64,000 bases of DNA. Source: JAKOWB01 sp038363005 (GTDB lineage Bacteria > Pseudomonadota > Alphaproteobacteria > Kiloniellales > JACOMY01). Positions 8,912-17,371 of this stretch are shown one piece after another; position 1 is the stretch's first letter; every line of letters begins with the position of its first letter. The position numbers were made by a program, and so were the translations under genes. The stretch covers positions 327,249 to 391,248 of the forward strand of contig JBBQBI010000001.1 in assembly GCA_038363005.1 (NCBI GenBank). Direction: 5' to 3'. Under the pieces are notes generated by a model. That model ran no database searches. It was not told where the DNA came from and was given only the letters and a program-made list of their open reading frames with translations.

Positions 8912-9507
8912 GATTGGCTGTCGATCGACAGCCGGTAGCCGTAGGCCAGGTTCTCTAGTTCGGCCGGGCCGTTCCAGAGATTGCCGCCGGCGCCCTCCGG
9001 CGGCCGCATGACGGTGATCAAGGTGGCGCCATCCTTGACGATGCGGCGATGTCCGTCGGCATCCTCGATCACCTGGGCGCCGTCCAGCGCCGCGGCCACC
9101 AGTGGCAAGGGCGCATAGATCAGCATCATGTCGGCCAGCATGTGTTCGCCCGTCAGCCCGGCCGGCGCCTGCGGTTCCAGCCGGGTCGTGAAGTGACCGG
9201 GTGTCCAATCGACGCTGAGAATCCGCGGTCCGGACGGGATGGTCATGACCACTGTGGTGTGGGTGGCATCCGACTCAACGAAGGCCTGCAGCGTTGCACT
9301 GCGATCCGCATAGCGGACTTCGACCAATTGCACGGCGGTGGCCCTGGCATCGAAGGGCGGTGCATCTGGCAGCAACAGGACGACCCCCGGGGCGATGTCG
9401 ACCCTCGACGGCGCGGACTTCTGGACAGTGGCGCAGGCCGCGAGCAGCAGCAGGCAGAGGCAGAGGCAGGCGCTGCGCCGCACGGCGGTCTTCCAGCTTC
9501 CGGTCAT
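8899..9507 (-). CDS. DUF3261 family lipoprotein of aryl polyene clusters
   Basis: The product has 202 residues and begins with a lipoprotein signal: basic MTGSWKTAVRRS, then a hydrophobic stretch ending in the lipobox LLAAC, with Cys25 as the lipidated residue. The rest is a soluble beta-rich periplasmic domain containing SVDWTPGHFTTRL, which I associate with DUF3261 proteins of APE clusters. A role in moving or seating the pigment at the outer membrane is likely but unproven. The start is ATG 9507, overlapping the upstream FAD-enzyme stop by 4 bp; longer in-frame starts lie inside that gene and lack a signal peptide. Confidence 0.75.
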   Translation of the reverse strand: MTGSWKTAVRRSACLCLCLLLLAACATVQKSAPSRVDIAPGVVLLLPDAPPFDARATAVQLVEVRYADRSATLQAFVESDATHTTVVMTIPSGPRILSVDWTPGHFTTRLEPQAPAGLTGEHMLADMMLIYAPLPLVAAALDGAQVIEDADGHRRIVKDGATLITVMRPPEGAGGNLWNGPAELENLAYGYRLSIDSQSAVP

Positions 9508-10724
9508 GGGGCGCACAGGGCCTCGACCATCTCGATCGAGGCCTGCGGTCGGCGCACGAAGGGATTCTCCTCGTCCCAGGCATAGCCGGCCAGGATCGAG
9601 GTGATCATCAGCTTGATGCGGTTGCGGCTGGCGGGCCGGTTGAAGATGATTCGCTGCAGCGTGCCGCTGTACCAGCCGTTTACATAGGCGCGGAAGGTAT
9701 CGACACCCTTGACCAGGGGACGGGCGAAGCCGCCATCCCAATCCGCGCTCTCCCCGCGCAGCTGGCGGTTAGCCACCTGCGCGGCCAACGTGGCCGACTT
9801 GAGCGCGATGGTAACGCCCGAGGAGAACACGGGGTCGAGGAACTCCCCGGCGTTTCCCAGCAGCGCATAGCCGGGACCGACGAGCGAGCGCACGCGGCAG
9901 GCGTACCCCGAAATCACGCCGATCTCAGTCGCCGCCGGCGCCTCGCCAAGCAGCCGCCCCATGAGGCCCGAGGCCCTGACCAGGGCTGTGAACTGTGCCT
10001 CGCTATCCTCGCCGTAGAGTGCCACGTGCGATGGCTGGCCGACCACGCCGAGGGAGCACTTGCCGCCCGCCAGCGGAATCAGCCAGTACCAGATCTCCGG
10101 ATTGTCGGGATTGCTGCTGATCATGATCTTGTTGCGGTCATAGCTGCCGGGCGGGCAGCGGTCCTCGACGTGCCGGAAGATCGACATGCGCGGCGGCACG
10201 TCGACCGGTGTCTCCAGGTCGAGCAGGCGGGCCAAGGTCCGACCGAATCCGCTGGCGTCCAGCACCAGCCGGGCAATGACCTCGCGCTCGGCGCCGGCCT
10301 CGTCGGCGACCACCAGGCGCGGCGCGACCGGATCGGGGCGCATGGCGGTGACCCGGTGACCGAAGTGAACCTGTGCACCCTGCCGCATCGCGCCGCGAAT
10401 CAGCACGTCGTCGAAGGTGGCGCGTTGGACCTGATAGGTGGTGCTCCAGCCCGGGCTGAACTTTTCGCTGAAGTCGAAGACTTCCTGACGGTCACCCCAT
10501 TGAAATACGGCGCCGTCCTTGTGCTGGAAGCCGGACTGCACGACATCCCGCAGCAGGCCAGCTTCCTCCAGCCATTCCATCGCCTGCGGCAGCAGGCTCT
10601 CGCCGATGGAGAAGCGCGGGAAATGCTGCCGCTCGAACACCTCGACCGACCATCCCTGGCGCGCCAGCAACGCGGCGGCAACTGCGCCGGCCGGACCGGC
10701 TCCAATGATTGCAACATCCAGCAT
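9504..10724 (-). CDS. FAD-dependent oxidoreductase with flavin-halogenase signature
   Basis: The product has 406 residues. MLDVAIIGAGPAGA is the N-terminal FAD-binding GxGxxG motif, and FPRFSIGESLLP (residues 35-46) is typical of the tryptophan-halogenase/geranylgeranyl-reductase clan. Residues 212-217 read WYWLIP, matching the WxWxIP motif regarded as diagnostic of flavin-dependent halogenases. Lys69 in HKDGAVFQWG is a candidate for the catalytic lysine. ALLGNAGEFLDPVFSSGV is the C-terminal FAD loop. Xanthomonadins are brominated and flexirubins can be chlorinated, so a halogenase would fit this cluster. A plain monooxygenase remains possible. The gene sits between the exporter and lipoprotein genes of the reverse operon. 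Confidence 0.75.
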   Translation of the reverse strand: MLDVAIIGAGPAGAVAAALLARQGWSVEVFERQHFPRFSIGESLLPQAMEWLEEAGLLRDVVQSGFQHKDGAVFQWGDRQEVFDFSEKFSPGWSTTYQVQRATFDDVLIRGAMRQGAQVHFGHRVTAMRPDPVAPRLVVADEAGAEREVIARLVLDASGFGRTLARLLDLETPVDVPPRMSIFRHVEDRCPPGSYDRNKIMISSNPDNPEIWYWLIPLAGGKCSLGVVGQPSHVALYGEDSEAQFTALVRASGLMGRLLGEAPAATEIGVISGYACRVRSLVGPGYALLGNAGEFLDPVFSSGVTIALKSATLAAQVANRQLRGESADWDGGFARPLVKGVDTFRAYVNGWYSGTLQRIIFNRPASRNRIKLMITSILAGYAWDEENPFVRRPQASIEMVEALCAP

Positions 10725-10740
10725 CCTGGCCCGCTCCCCC

Positions 10741-13056
10741 TCACCCTTCCCTTGATACAGCATCGGCTGGCGGCGCGCCGCCGCCACAGCGCACCAGCGG
10801 CGAGAGCGCCAGCGACAAGACGATTCCCAGCGCCACGGTGACGCCGAAGCTCATGATCGGCAGGACCGAGCTCAGGCCCAGCAGCCCGACGGAAACGCAG
10901 GTCATGGCAGCGGCCAGCGCGATGCCGACGCGGGTCCAGCGCCCCTGCGCTGCCGGGCGTTCCCACTGGAAGATGCCGTAGTCGACACCGGCGCCGACGA
11001 CCAGCAGCAATCCCATCGCCGAAAAGAACGAGAAGGGCACACCAGCCAGCGCGACAATCGCCGGCGTCAGGATCAGCGCCAGGACCGTAGGCAGCATGAT
11101 CCAAAGGGCGTTGAGCCGGCGATAGACCAGCAGCAGGACCAGGCCGGTAGCCACGGCGGCGCCAACCAGACCGAACGTGGCGACGCCGCGATAGCGCTTC
11201 AGCAGGCCACTGTAGCGTTCCGCCGGGTCGACGAGGCTCCAGGCGGACGCCGCTGTGTCGGCAGACGATTGGTCGGGCAGTGTCGCGTCGGCGGACAGCG
11301 GCACAATCGACCAGTAGGTAAAATCCGTCTGCCCGCGCAGCGCGGCGACAAGGCTCGGCGCGTCTGGCTTCGCGGCCAGCGAATCGAGCGTCGCGTAAGG
11401 GTTCGTCGACGGCAGGCCCAGGACGCCTTGCAACGCGGCCAGCTGTGGCCCCACCAGCTGCTCGCGGAGCAGGGCCTGGTCTGCCTTCATCTGCTGTGCG
11501 GTCGGGTCGAGCAAGCTGGCGGCGAAGCTGGCCTGGCTGTTGCTGGCCTCAGCCAGCTGCACGATCAGTCGCTGCTCGTTTGCCGTCGCTTCCTCCCGGC
11601 TGCTGCCGCGGACGAGGAAGAAGGCGGTGGAGGGGCTGAAGCCGGTGAGCGACCGAATCTGCTGTTCCTCCGCCACCAACTGCGGCGAGGGCGCCTGCAA
11701 GCGGCGTACGTTGTCCAGGGTCCCGCCATACAGCCATCCGGTGGCTGCCAGCGCGGCCGTGACCGCCACCGCGGCCCAGGCGACTTCCCTGCGCGGGGTC
11801 CAGCCCAGCAGGCGATCCAGCCAAAGTTGCAAGTTGCGCGCGAGCCATCCGCCGCCGCGTGCGCGCCCCTCCAGCAGCGGCAGCAGAATCAGCGCCGCGA
11901 GCCAGGCTGCGACCAAGCCCGTGGCGCCAAACACGGCGATCTGCTGGAACGCCGCAATCGGCGCTGCCAGCAGGCTCGCGAAGGCACCGACGCTGGTGGC
12001 CATGCCGACGGTCAACGGACGGCGGATCGAGCGCGCGCGTGTGGCGCCGTCGACGTCCGGTTGGCCGACGCCCGTCAGCAGGAAATAGGTCGTATAGTCG
12101 ACCACCATGCCGATCAAGGCGGCGGCGAACACCATGACCATGACGTGGATCTTGGTGAAGACCAGCAGCGTCACGGCCAGCCCGGTGACAAGACAGCAGC
12201 CGATCAGCAGGACCGCGAGCAGCGGCGGGCGCGCCGAGCGAAACACCGCGAGATAGAGGGCCAGGATCACCACGATGGTGATGCTGCCGATGACGGTCAT
12301 CTCGTGGCGTGCCTGAGCGGCGCCGTAGCTTGCGTGGAACACCGCCCCCGCCCGCGCCAGACTGAGATCCTGGGTGCTCCAGCTGTCCTGCCAGGCCGCA
12401 ATCCTGCCGGTCAGCGCTTCCTGCACATCGATGCGGAACACCGAGGCGGTGATGCTGCCCGATAGCACCGCGGCACTCCCCAGCGAGGAGTTCTGGCCGG
12501 TGGCGGCAGCCAGGCAAGCCATGAAGCGGGGCGCCAGCAGCAAGGGGTCCGATTCGAGTAGTCCGGCATTGGAGACCGAGAAGGGGGAATACCATTGCGC
12601 CAGGATCTCCTGGGCCAGCGCGGCGCCTTGCCCCTGCTGCAGGCGGCTGCGGTCCGCCGCGCACAGCAATCTGTCGCGATGGGCGAAGACCCAGGCCCAA
12701 ACGGCCGCGACATCCTCGCTGGAGGGCCGGAACAGGCCGGCGGCCACCAGACCCTCCGACAGCTCGGCCATGGCCTGTTGTCGTAGCGCCGCTGTGCCTC
12801 CCTGAATCAGGAAGGCCACTCGGTTGGCGGCCACTTCGTTGGCGCGGGCGATAGCGGCGCCCACCACCGGATCGTCCTGGCTCTCGGGCAGCAGGGACAC
12901 GATGTCGGTGTCGATCGGCGACGGGCCGGTGAAGCGACTGGCGACAAAGCTGCCGGAGACCACGAACAGCGCGACCACCAGCAGGGCGGGAAGCCGCTTG
13001 CGGAAGGGCCTGCCAGGACTGTTCACGGCCGGATCATGGGGCAGCGGTGGCGTCAT
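10741..13056 (-). CDS. MMPL/RND-family exporter of aryl polyene cluster (ApeM-like)
   Basis: The product has about 771 residues in the RND layout: one N-terminal membrane helix near residue 30, a large periplasmic domain, five helices in mid-protein, a second periplasmic domain and five C-terminal helices. The segment GMVVDYTTYFLL in mid-protein and VGAGVDYGIFQWE near the C-terminus are the paired G-x-x-x-D-Y motifs of MMPL transporters. APE clusters encode such a pump, probably to lift the finished lipid-linked pigment from the inner membrane. ATG 13056 overlaps the LolA-like gene by 23 bp; GTG 13026 would not overlap. Confidence 0.85.
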   Translation of the reverse strand: MTPPLPHDPAVNSPGRPFRKRLPALLVVALFVVSGSFVASRFTGPSPIDTDIVSLLPESQDDPVVGAAIARANEVAANRVAFLIQGGTAALRQQAMAELSEGLVAAGLFRPSSEDVAAVWAWVFAHRDRLLCAADRSRLQQGQGAALAQEILAQWYSPFSVSNAGLLESDPLLLAPRFMACLAAATGQNSSLGSAAVLSGSITASVFRIDVQEALTGRIAAWQDSWSTQDLSLARAGAVFHASYGAAQARHEMTVIGSITIVVILALYLAVFRSARPPLLAVLLIGCCLVTGLAVTLLVFTKIHVMVMVFAAALIGMVVDYTTYFLLTGVGQPDVDGATRARSIRRPLTVGMATSVGAFASLLAAPIAAFQQIAVFGATGLVAAWLAALILLPLLEGRARGGGWLARNLQLWLDRLLGWTPRREVAWAAVAVTAALAATGWLYGGTLDNVRRLQAPSPQLVAEEQQIRSLTGFSPSTAFFLVRGSSREEATANEQRLIVQLAEASNSQASFAASLLDPTAQQMKADQALLREQLVGPQLAALQGVLGLPSTNPYATLDSLAAKPDAPSLVAALRGQTDFTYWSIVPLSADATLPDQSSADTAASAWSLVDPAERYSGLLKRYRGVATFGLVGAAVATGLVLLLVYRRLNALWIMLPTVLALILTPAIVALAGVPFSFFSAMGLLLVVGAGVDYGIFQWERPAAQGRWTRVGIALAAAMTCVSVGLLGLSSVLPIMSFGVTVALGIVLSLALSPLVRCGGGAPPADAVSREG

Positions 13057-13711
13057 TCGGCCCGAACTGGATGACCTCGCGGTCGCCGTTGGGATGCGCG
13101 ATCTCGACCTGCGCGACATCCATGCAGCCGGTCACCGTGATGCTGCCGAACAGGACCTGCAGCTGGGCATCCAGGGGTCGCAGTACCACGCTCCAAGCCT
13201 CGCCGGTGGTGTTGGGCGGATGCTGGATGTCGAACGCCGTTGCCAGGGAGTCCCACCGGCCGCGCAGCAGGTCTGCCAGCGACTGGACGATTGCGCCGGC
13301 GAAGCCCGATCCCCCAGGCGCAACATCGGTCGCCGGCTTGCCATTGATGGACTGCGTGATGCCGTCTGGGGTGATGACGGTCTCGACATCGAAGGGGGCG
13401 GTCATGTGCCAGGTGATGCGGTCGTCGGTGACCTGCACCCGGCCTTCCGACAGCAAGGCCTTGGAGAGGCCGGAGATGAAGCGCTGCTGGGTGAAGGCGC
13501 GGTCGATCGTGCCGGGCGCCAGGTGGTCCGGTGACACGCACGTAGTGGCGGCCTGCGCCGGATGGCTGCCGCCCAGGGCTGAAGCAACGATGACCGCGGT
13601 GGCCAACAGGAGCCCAGCCAACCTGGGAACGACGAACCACGGTCCTTGCGCCCGTCGTACAGCAACAGCGGCGAAGCGCTCGCCAACAGCCAGATTGGAT
13701 TGAAATATCAT
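13034..13711 (-). CDS. LolA-like outer-membrane lipoprotein carrier of APE cluster (ApeL-like)
   Basis: The product has about 225 residues. The N-terminus has a basic stretch, a hydrophobic core (LAGLLLATAVIVASALGG) and a probable signal-peptidase site at HPAQA, so it is periplasmic. The mature part resembles LolA: RFISGLSKALLSEGRVQV, then strands such as ITWHMTAPFDVETVITP. LolA-type carriers shuttle lipidated cargo across the periplasm; in APE clusters the cargo is probably the pigment lipid. ATG 13711 is used because it gives a normal signal peptide; ATG 13765 would add 18 residues. It is first in the reverse operon, and the AT-rich stretch 13712-13800 should hold the promoter. Confidence 0.75.
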   Translation of the reverse strand: MIFQSNLAVGERFAAVAVRRAQGPWFVVPRLAGLLLATAVIVASALGGSHPAQAATTCVSPDHLAPGTIDRAFTQQRFISGLSKALLSEGRVQVTDDRITWHMTAPFDVETVITPDGITQSINGKPATDVAPGGSGFAGAIVQSLADLLRGRWDSLATAFDIQHPPNTTGEAWSVVLRPLDAQLQVLFGSITVTGCMDVAQVEIAHPNGDREVIQFGPNDATAAP

Positions 13712-13901
13712 GCTGGCCCTATGGCACTGCCGACGGAATGATTTATTGAATTGAGCATCACACAATGCAGGGTTTAACCGGAATACCTTTCTAGCGCGAT
13801 GACCTTGGGCCGCGCCCCTGGCCGGGGTCCCTCGGCTTCACAATGGCTGGTGCGCTGTGCCAGGGCGGCGAGCCGCGAGCAGCGACGGGCCCTTTGTTGG
13901 C
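13712..13901. other. Intergenic region upstream of the apeL-like operon
   Basis: This 190-bp stretch has no convincing ORF. Its part nearest the LolA-like gene (13735-13800) is noticeably AT-richer than the surroundings, and on the minus strand it should contain the promoter of the export/halogenase operon. I could not identify a clear -35/-10 pair. The part near 13902 carries short GC-rich inverted segments but no clear terminator. Confidence 0.4.
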
Positions 13902-16900
13902 CTATTGCAATGCTTGGACCGCTGGCTGACTCACGGTGTGCCGCGGCGTGGAGTCCGCTAGCCAGTCGGCCATAAGCTCGGCCAGGCGGGCACTAGCCTT
14001 CACTTCGCTCGCCGCCTTGACGTGGCCGAAGCCGCGGATGGACAGCGGCAGGGACGCCATGGCGACGGCCAGGGCGTGGTTCCCCGCCGAGAGGTCCGGG
14101 ACGAGGGTGCCTGTCACTAGCGCCTCATAGTCGGCGATCAGGCGCCGTTCCCGGCGTCGTTCCAGCGTATGGCCGAAAGGATCCGCCCAGCTACCGCGCA
14201 GGCCCTTCATCCGCGTGAGCACGCGGAAGAGCGGCAGCACCCAGGGGCCGAAGCGCATCTTGCGCGGTCGCCCGGTGACGGGATCGCGGCTGGCCAGGAG
14301 TGGCGGCGCGAGATGAAACGCCAGGCTGCCGCCGTCAAAAGCGGCGCCAAGACGGGCGAGGAAATCGGGGTCCGTGTGCAATCGCGCCACCTCGTACTCG
14401 TCCTTGTAGGCGAGCAGCTTGAAGTAGCCGCGCGCCACCGCCTCGGCGAGGCCGCTGGCACCTGGCCTGGCGCGTGCCTCGGCCGCCGCGGCCTGCTCCA
14501 CCAGCGCTCGATAGCGCGCTGCCAGCGCGGCATTCTGGTAGCGCGTGAGCTCGACGGCGCGGATCGAGACGATCTCCTCGAGTGACGTCGCGCTGCGGAC
14601 CTGCGGAGCCCGCGGCAGGCGGGTGGCCACCGCGGCGGGATCGACGGCCAGCGCGCGTCCCCAGGCGAAGGCAGCCTTGTTCATGGCCACGGCCGCGCCG
14701 TTGAGCTCGATCGCCGCCAGGATGGACTCCTCGGTAAGCGGCAGGCGTCCGTGCTGCCAAGCCATGCCGAGCGCCATCATGTTGGCGCCCACGGCGTCGC
14801 CCAGCAGCGCCTCGGCGATTGCCGTCAGGTCGGCGAAGGTCGCCGTCGCCCGGGCTTCGATCCGCTGCTTCAGCGCCGCGTCGGGAAAAAACAGGTCGGG
14901 CTTGCTGGCAAAGTCGCCGGTCATGACGACATGGTCATTGACCAGGGCCATCGCGCCTTCGCCAAGCAATTGCAGCACCTCGGGGCCGGCGGCCACGGTC
15001 AGATCGCAGCCGATCAGGGTGTCCGCCTCGTCGCGGGCCAGGCGCACCGGCCCGCGCACCGCGGAATCGGGCGAGATGCGGATGTGTGTCGTGACTTCGC
15101 CGCCCTTCTGCGCCAAGCCGATCTGATCCATCACCGTCACGCTGCGCCCGTCGAGGTGGGCGGCCATGCCCAGGATGGCGCCGATGGTGACGATGCCGGT
15201 GCCGCCGATGCCGCCGACGATAAGTCGCGCCGTGCGGGCGAGGTCGATGGCCGGCGCCGGGACTGTCGGCGCCCTATTGTCCGTCACCCGGGGCCGGCGC
15301 GGGCGCCCGCCCTCGATGGTGACGAAGCTGGGGCAGAAGCCCTCCACGCAAGTCTGGTCCTGATTGCAGGTCGTCTGGTCGATCTGCCGCTTGCGGCCGA
15401 ATTCCGTCTCCACCGGCACGATCGACACGCAGTTCGACTTCACGCCGCAGTCGCCGCAGCCCTCGCAGACGGCCTCGTTGATGACAACGCGGCGGCCCGC
15501 GTCGGGCATCTGCCCGCGCTTCCGGCGGCGGCGCTTCTCGGCCGCGCAGACCTGGTCATAGATGAGGACGGTGACGCCCGGCACCTCGCGCAGCTCGCGC
15601 TGCACCGCCTGTAGGTCGCTGCGCGGCTGGACGGTAACGCCGCTCGGCAGGCTTTCGCCGGCGTGGCGCGCGGGTTCCTCGGCGACGATGCGTATCTGGG
15701 CAATCCCCTCGGCGGCGAGCTGCCGGGCGATCTGCGCGACCGAGAAGCCGCCTTCCGCCGGCTGGCCGCCGGTCATGGCCACCGCGTCGTTGTAGAGCAG
15801 CTTGTAGGTGATGGTGACACCGGCGGCGATCGCCGCGCGGACCGCGAGCAGGCCGGAATGCGCGTAGGTGCCGTCGCCCAGATTGACGAAGACATGCTTT
15901 GTCGCGGTGAAGGGCGCCTGGCCGATCCATGTCGCCCCCTCGCCACCCATCTGCGTGAAGGTGGTGGTGTCGCGGTCCATCCACTGGGCCATGTAGTGGC
16001 AGCCGATGCCGGCAAGCGCGCGGCTGCCCTCGGGCACCACGGTCGAGCGGTTGTGCGGGCAGCCGGAGCAGAAGTAGGGCAGCCGCCGGGTCAGGGCCGG
16101 CTCGGTCGCGGCGGCCGGCGCCAGCGCCGCGAGGCGGGCCGCCAGCGCTTCGTCCGCACCCAGGTTTGCCAACCGCCCACCGATGAGGCGGGCCAGATGG
16201 TCGGCGGAGAAGGCGGCGCGCGGGGAGAGAAAGGGCTGGCCCGTCGCGTCAAGCTTGCCGAGGAGACGTGGTCTTGCTGCCGTGTCCATCGTGAGCAGTG
16301 TCCGCGCCACCTGATCCTCGACCAAGGGCCGCTTCTCCTCGACGACGAGCACCTCCTCCGCGCCGGCCAGGACCTGCCGGACGAAGACCGGGTCGAGCGG
16401 CCAGGGCATGCCGATGGCGGCGAGGCCGACGCCGCGCGCCGCCAGCTGACCTGGCTCCAGGCCCAGCAGCGCCAGGGCCTGCTCCACGTCGGGGCGAGAC
16501 TTGCCGACCGCCAGGATCATCAGGCGGCGGCGTCCGGCGCCCGGGTCGGCGATGACGCGGTTCAGGCCATTGGCGCGGCCGAAGGCGATGGCCGCCGGCA
16601 GGCGCAGGTCGAAGAGCCGCCTTTCCTGTTCCAGCGGCTGGTCCGGCCAGCGGATGGACACGTCGTCCGGCAGGCCGTCGGGCCGTACGATGACCGGCAA
16701 AGCCTCGGCAAGGTCGATCGAAGCGGCGGAATCCATCGTGTCAGCCAGCGCCTTCATGCCGACCCACAGCCCGGTGGCCCGCGACATGGCCCAGCCGATG
16801 ATGCCAAACCGCAGGACCTCGGCGACGTCGGCGGGCTGCAGCACCGGGATGGAAGCATCGAGGAAGCCGTAGTCCGACTGCGAGGGCAGGCTCGCCGACT

Positions 16901-17363
16901 TGCAGGCATGATCGTCGCCTGCAATCGCCAGCACGCCACCGAAGCGCGCCGTTCCAGCTGCATTGGCGTGCTTCAGCACGTCGCCGGAGCGATCGACACC
17001 CGGGCTCTTCGCGTACCAGATCGCGAAGACGCCATCGCGCGTTGCACCCGGCGACAGCCCGATCTGCTGCGTCCCCCAGACGCTGGTCGCCGCCAGGTCC
17101 TCGTTCAGGCCGGGCTGGAAGTGGATGTCCTCCCTGGCCAGCAGCTCCTTGGCCGACCAAAGCTCGCGGTCGTAGGTGCCGAGCGGGGACCCCCGATAGC
17201 CCGAGATGAAGCCGGCCGTGTTGAGCGCTGCCGCCCGGTCGAGGCGGCGCTGCACCAGCGGCAGCCGCACCAGCGCCTGGACACCGGTCAGGTAGATGCG
17301 GCCTTCGTTCAGGACATACTTGTCGTCCAGCGTGACCTGGCGACGTTGGACTCTGTCGCTCAT
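13902..17363 (-). CDS. Indolepyruvate:ferredoxin oxidoreductase family protein (single-chain)
   Basis: The product has 1153 residues. Members oxidatively decarboxylate 2-oxo acids such as indolepyruvate to acyl-CoA with ThDP and Fe-S clusters, passing electrons to ferredoxin. The order is: N-terminal pyrimidine-binding domain (GFISGYRGSPLGTYD near residue 50), ThDP domain with FCSGCPHNRST near 440 and NLGDGTYAHSG near 490, two cysteine clusters at about 630-680 (CEGCGDCGVKSNC and CNQDQTCVEGFC), then a gamma-type domain starting VGGIGGTGIVTIG near 730. This is the fused IorA-IorB-like layout of aerobic proteobacteria. It starts 8 bp after the acyl-CoA dehydrogenase stop and is cotranscribed with it. 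The actual 2-oxo acid is unknown. Confidence 0.88.
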   Translation of the reverse strand: MSDRVQRRQVTLDDKYVLNEGRIYLTGVQALVRLPLVQRRLDRAAALNTAGFISGYRGSPLGTYDRELWSAKELLAREDIHFQPGLNEDLAATSVWGTQQIGLSPGATRDGVFAIWYAKSPGVDRSGDVLKHANAAGTARFGGVLAIAGDDHACKSASLPSQSDYGFLDASIPVLQPADVAEVLRFGIIGWAMSRATGLWVGMKALADTMDSAASIDLAEALPVIVRPDGLPDDVSIRWPDQPLEQERRLFDLRLPAAIAFGRANGLNRVIADPGAGRRRLMILAVGKSRPDVEQALALLGLEPGQLAARGVGLAAIGMPWPLDPVFVRQVLAGAEEVLVVEEKRPLVEDQVARTLLTMDTAARPRLLGKLDATGQPFLSPRAAFSADHLARLIGGRLANLGADEALAARLAALAPAAATEPALTRRLPYFCSGCPHNRSTVVPEGSRALAGIGCHYMAQWMDRDTTTFTQMGGEGATWIGQAPFTATKHVFVNLGDGTYAHSGLLAVRAAIAAGVTITYKLLYNDAVAMTGGQPAEGGFSVAQIARQLAAEGIAQIRIVAEEPARHAGESLPSGVTVQPRSDLQAVQRELREVPGVTVLIYDQVCAAEKRRRRKRGQMPDAGRRVVINEAVCEGCGDCGVKSNCVSIVPVETEFGRKRQIDQTTCNQDQTCVEGFCPSFVTIEGGRPRRPRVTDNRAPTVPAPAIDLARTARLIVGGIGGTGIVTIGAILGMAAHLDGRSVTVMDQIGLAQKGGEVTTHIRISPDSAVRGPVRLARDEADTLIGCDLTVAAGPEVLQLLGEGAMALVNDHVVMTGDFASKPDLFFPDAALKQRIEARATATFADLTAIAEALLGDAVGANMMALGMAWQHGRLPLTEESILAAIELNGAAVAMNKAAFAWGRALAVDPAAVATRLPRAPQVRSATSLEEIVSIRAVELTRYQNAALAARYRALVEQAAAAEARARPGASGLAEAVARGYFKLLAYKDEYEVARLHTDPDFLARLGAAFDGGSLAFHLAPPLLASRDPVTGRPRKMRFGPWVLPLFRVLTRMKGLRGSWADPFGHTLERRRERRLIADYEALVTGTLVPDLSAGNHALAVAMASLPLSIRGFGHVKAASEVKASARLAELMADWLADSTPRHTVSQPAVQALQ

Positions 17364-17371
17364 GACCTGCC

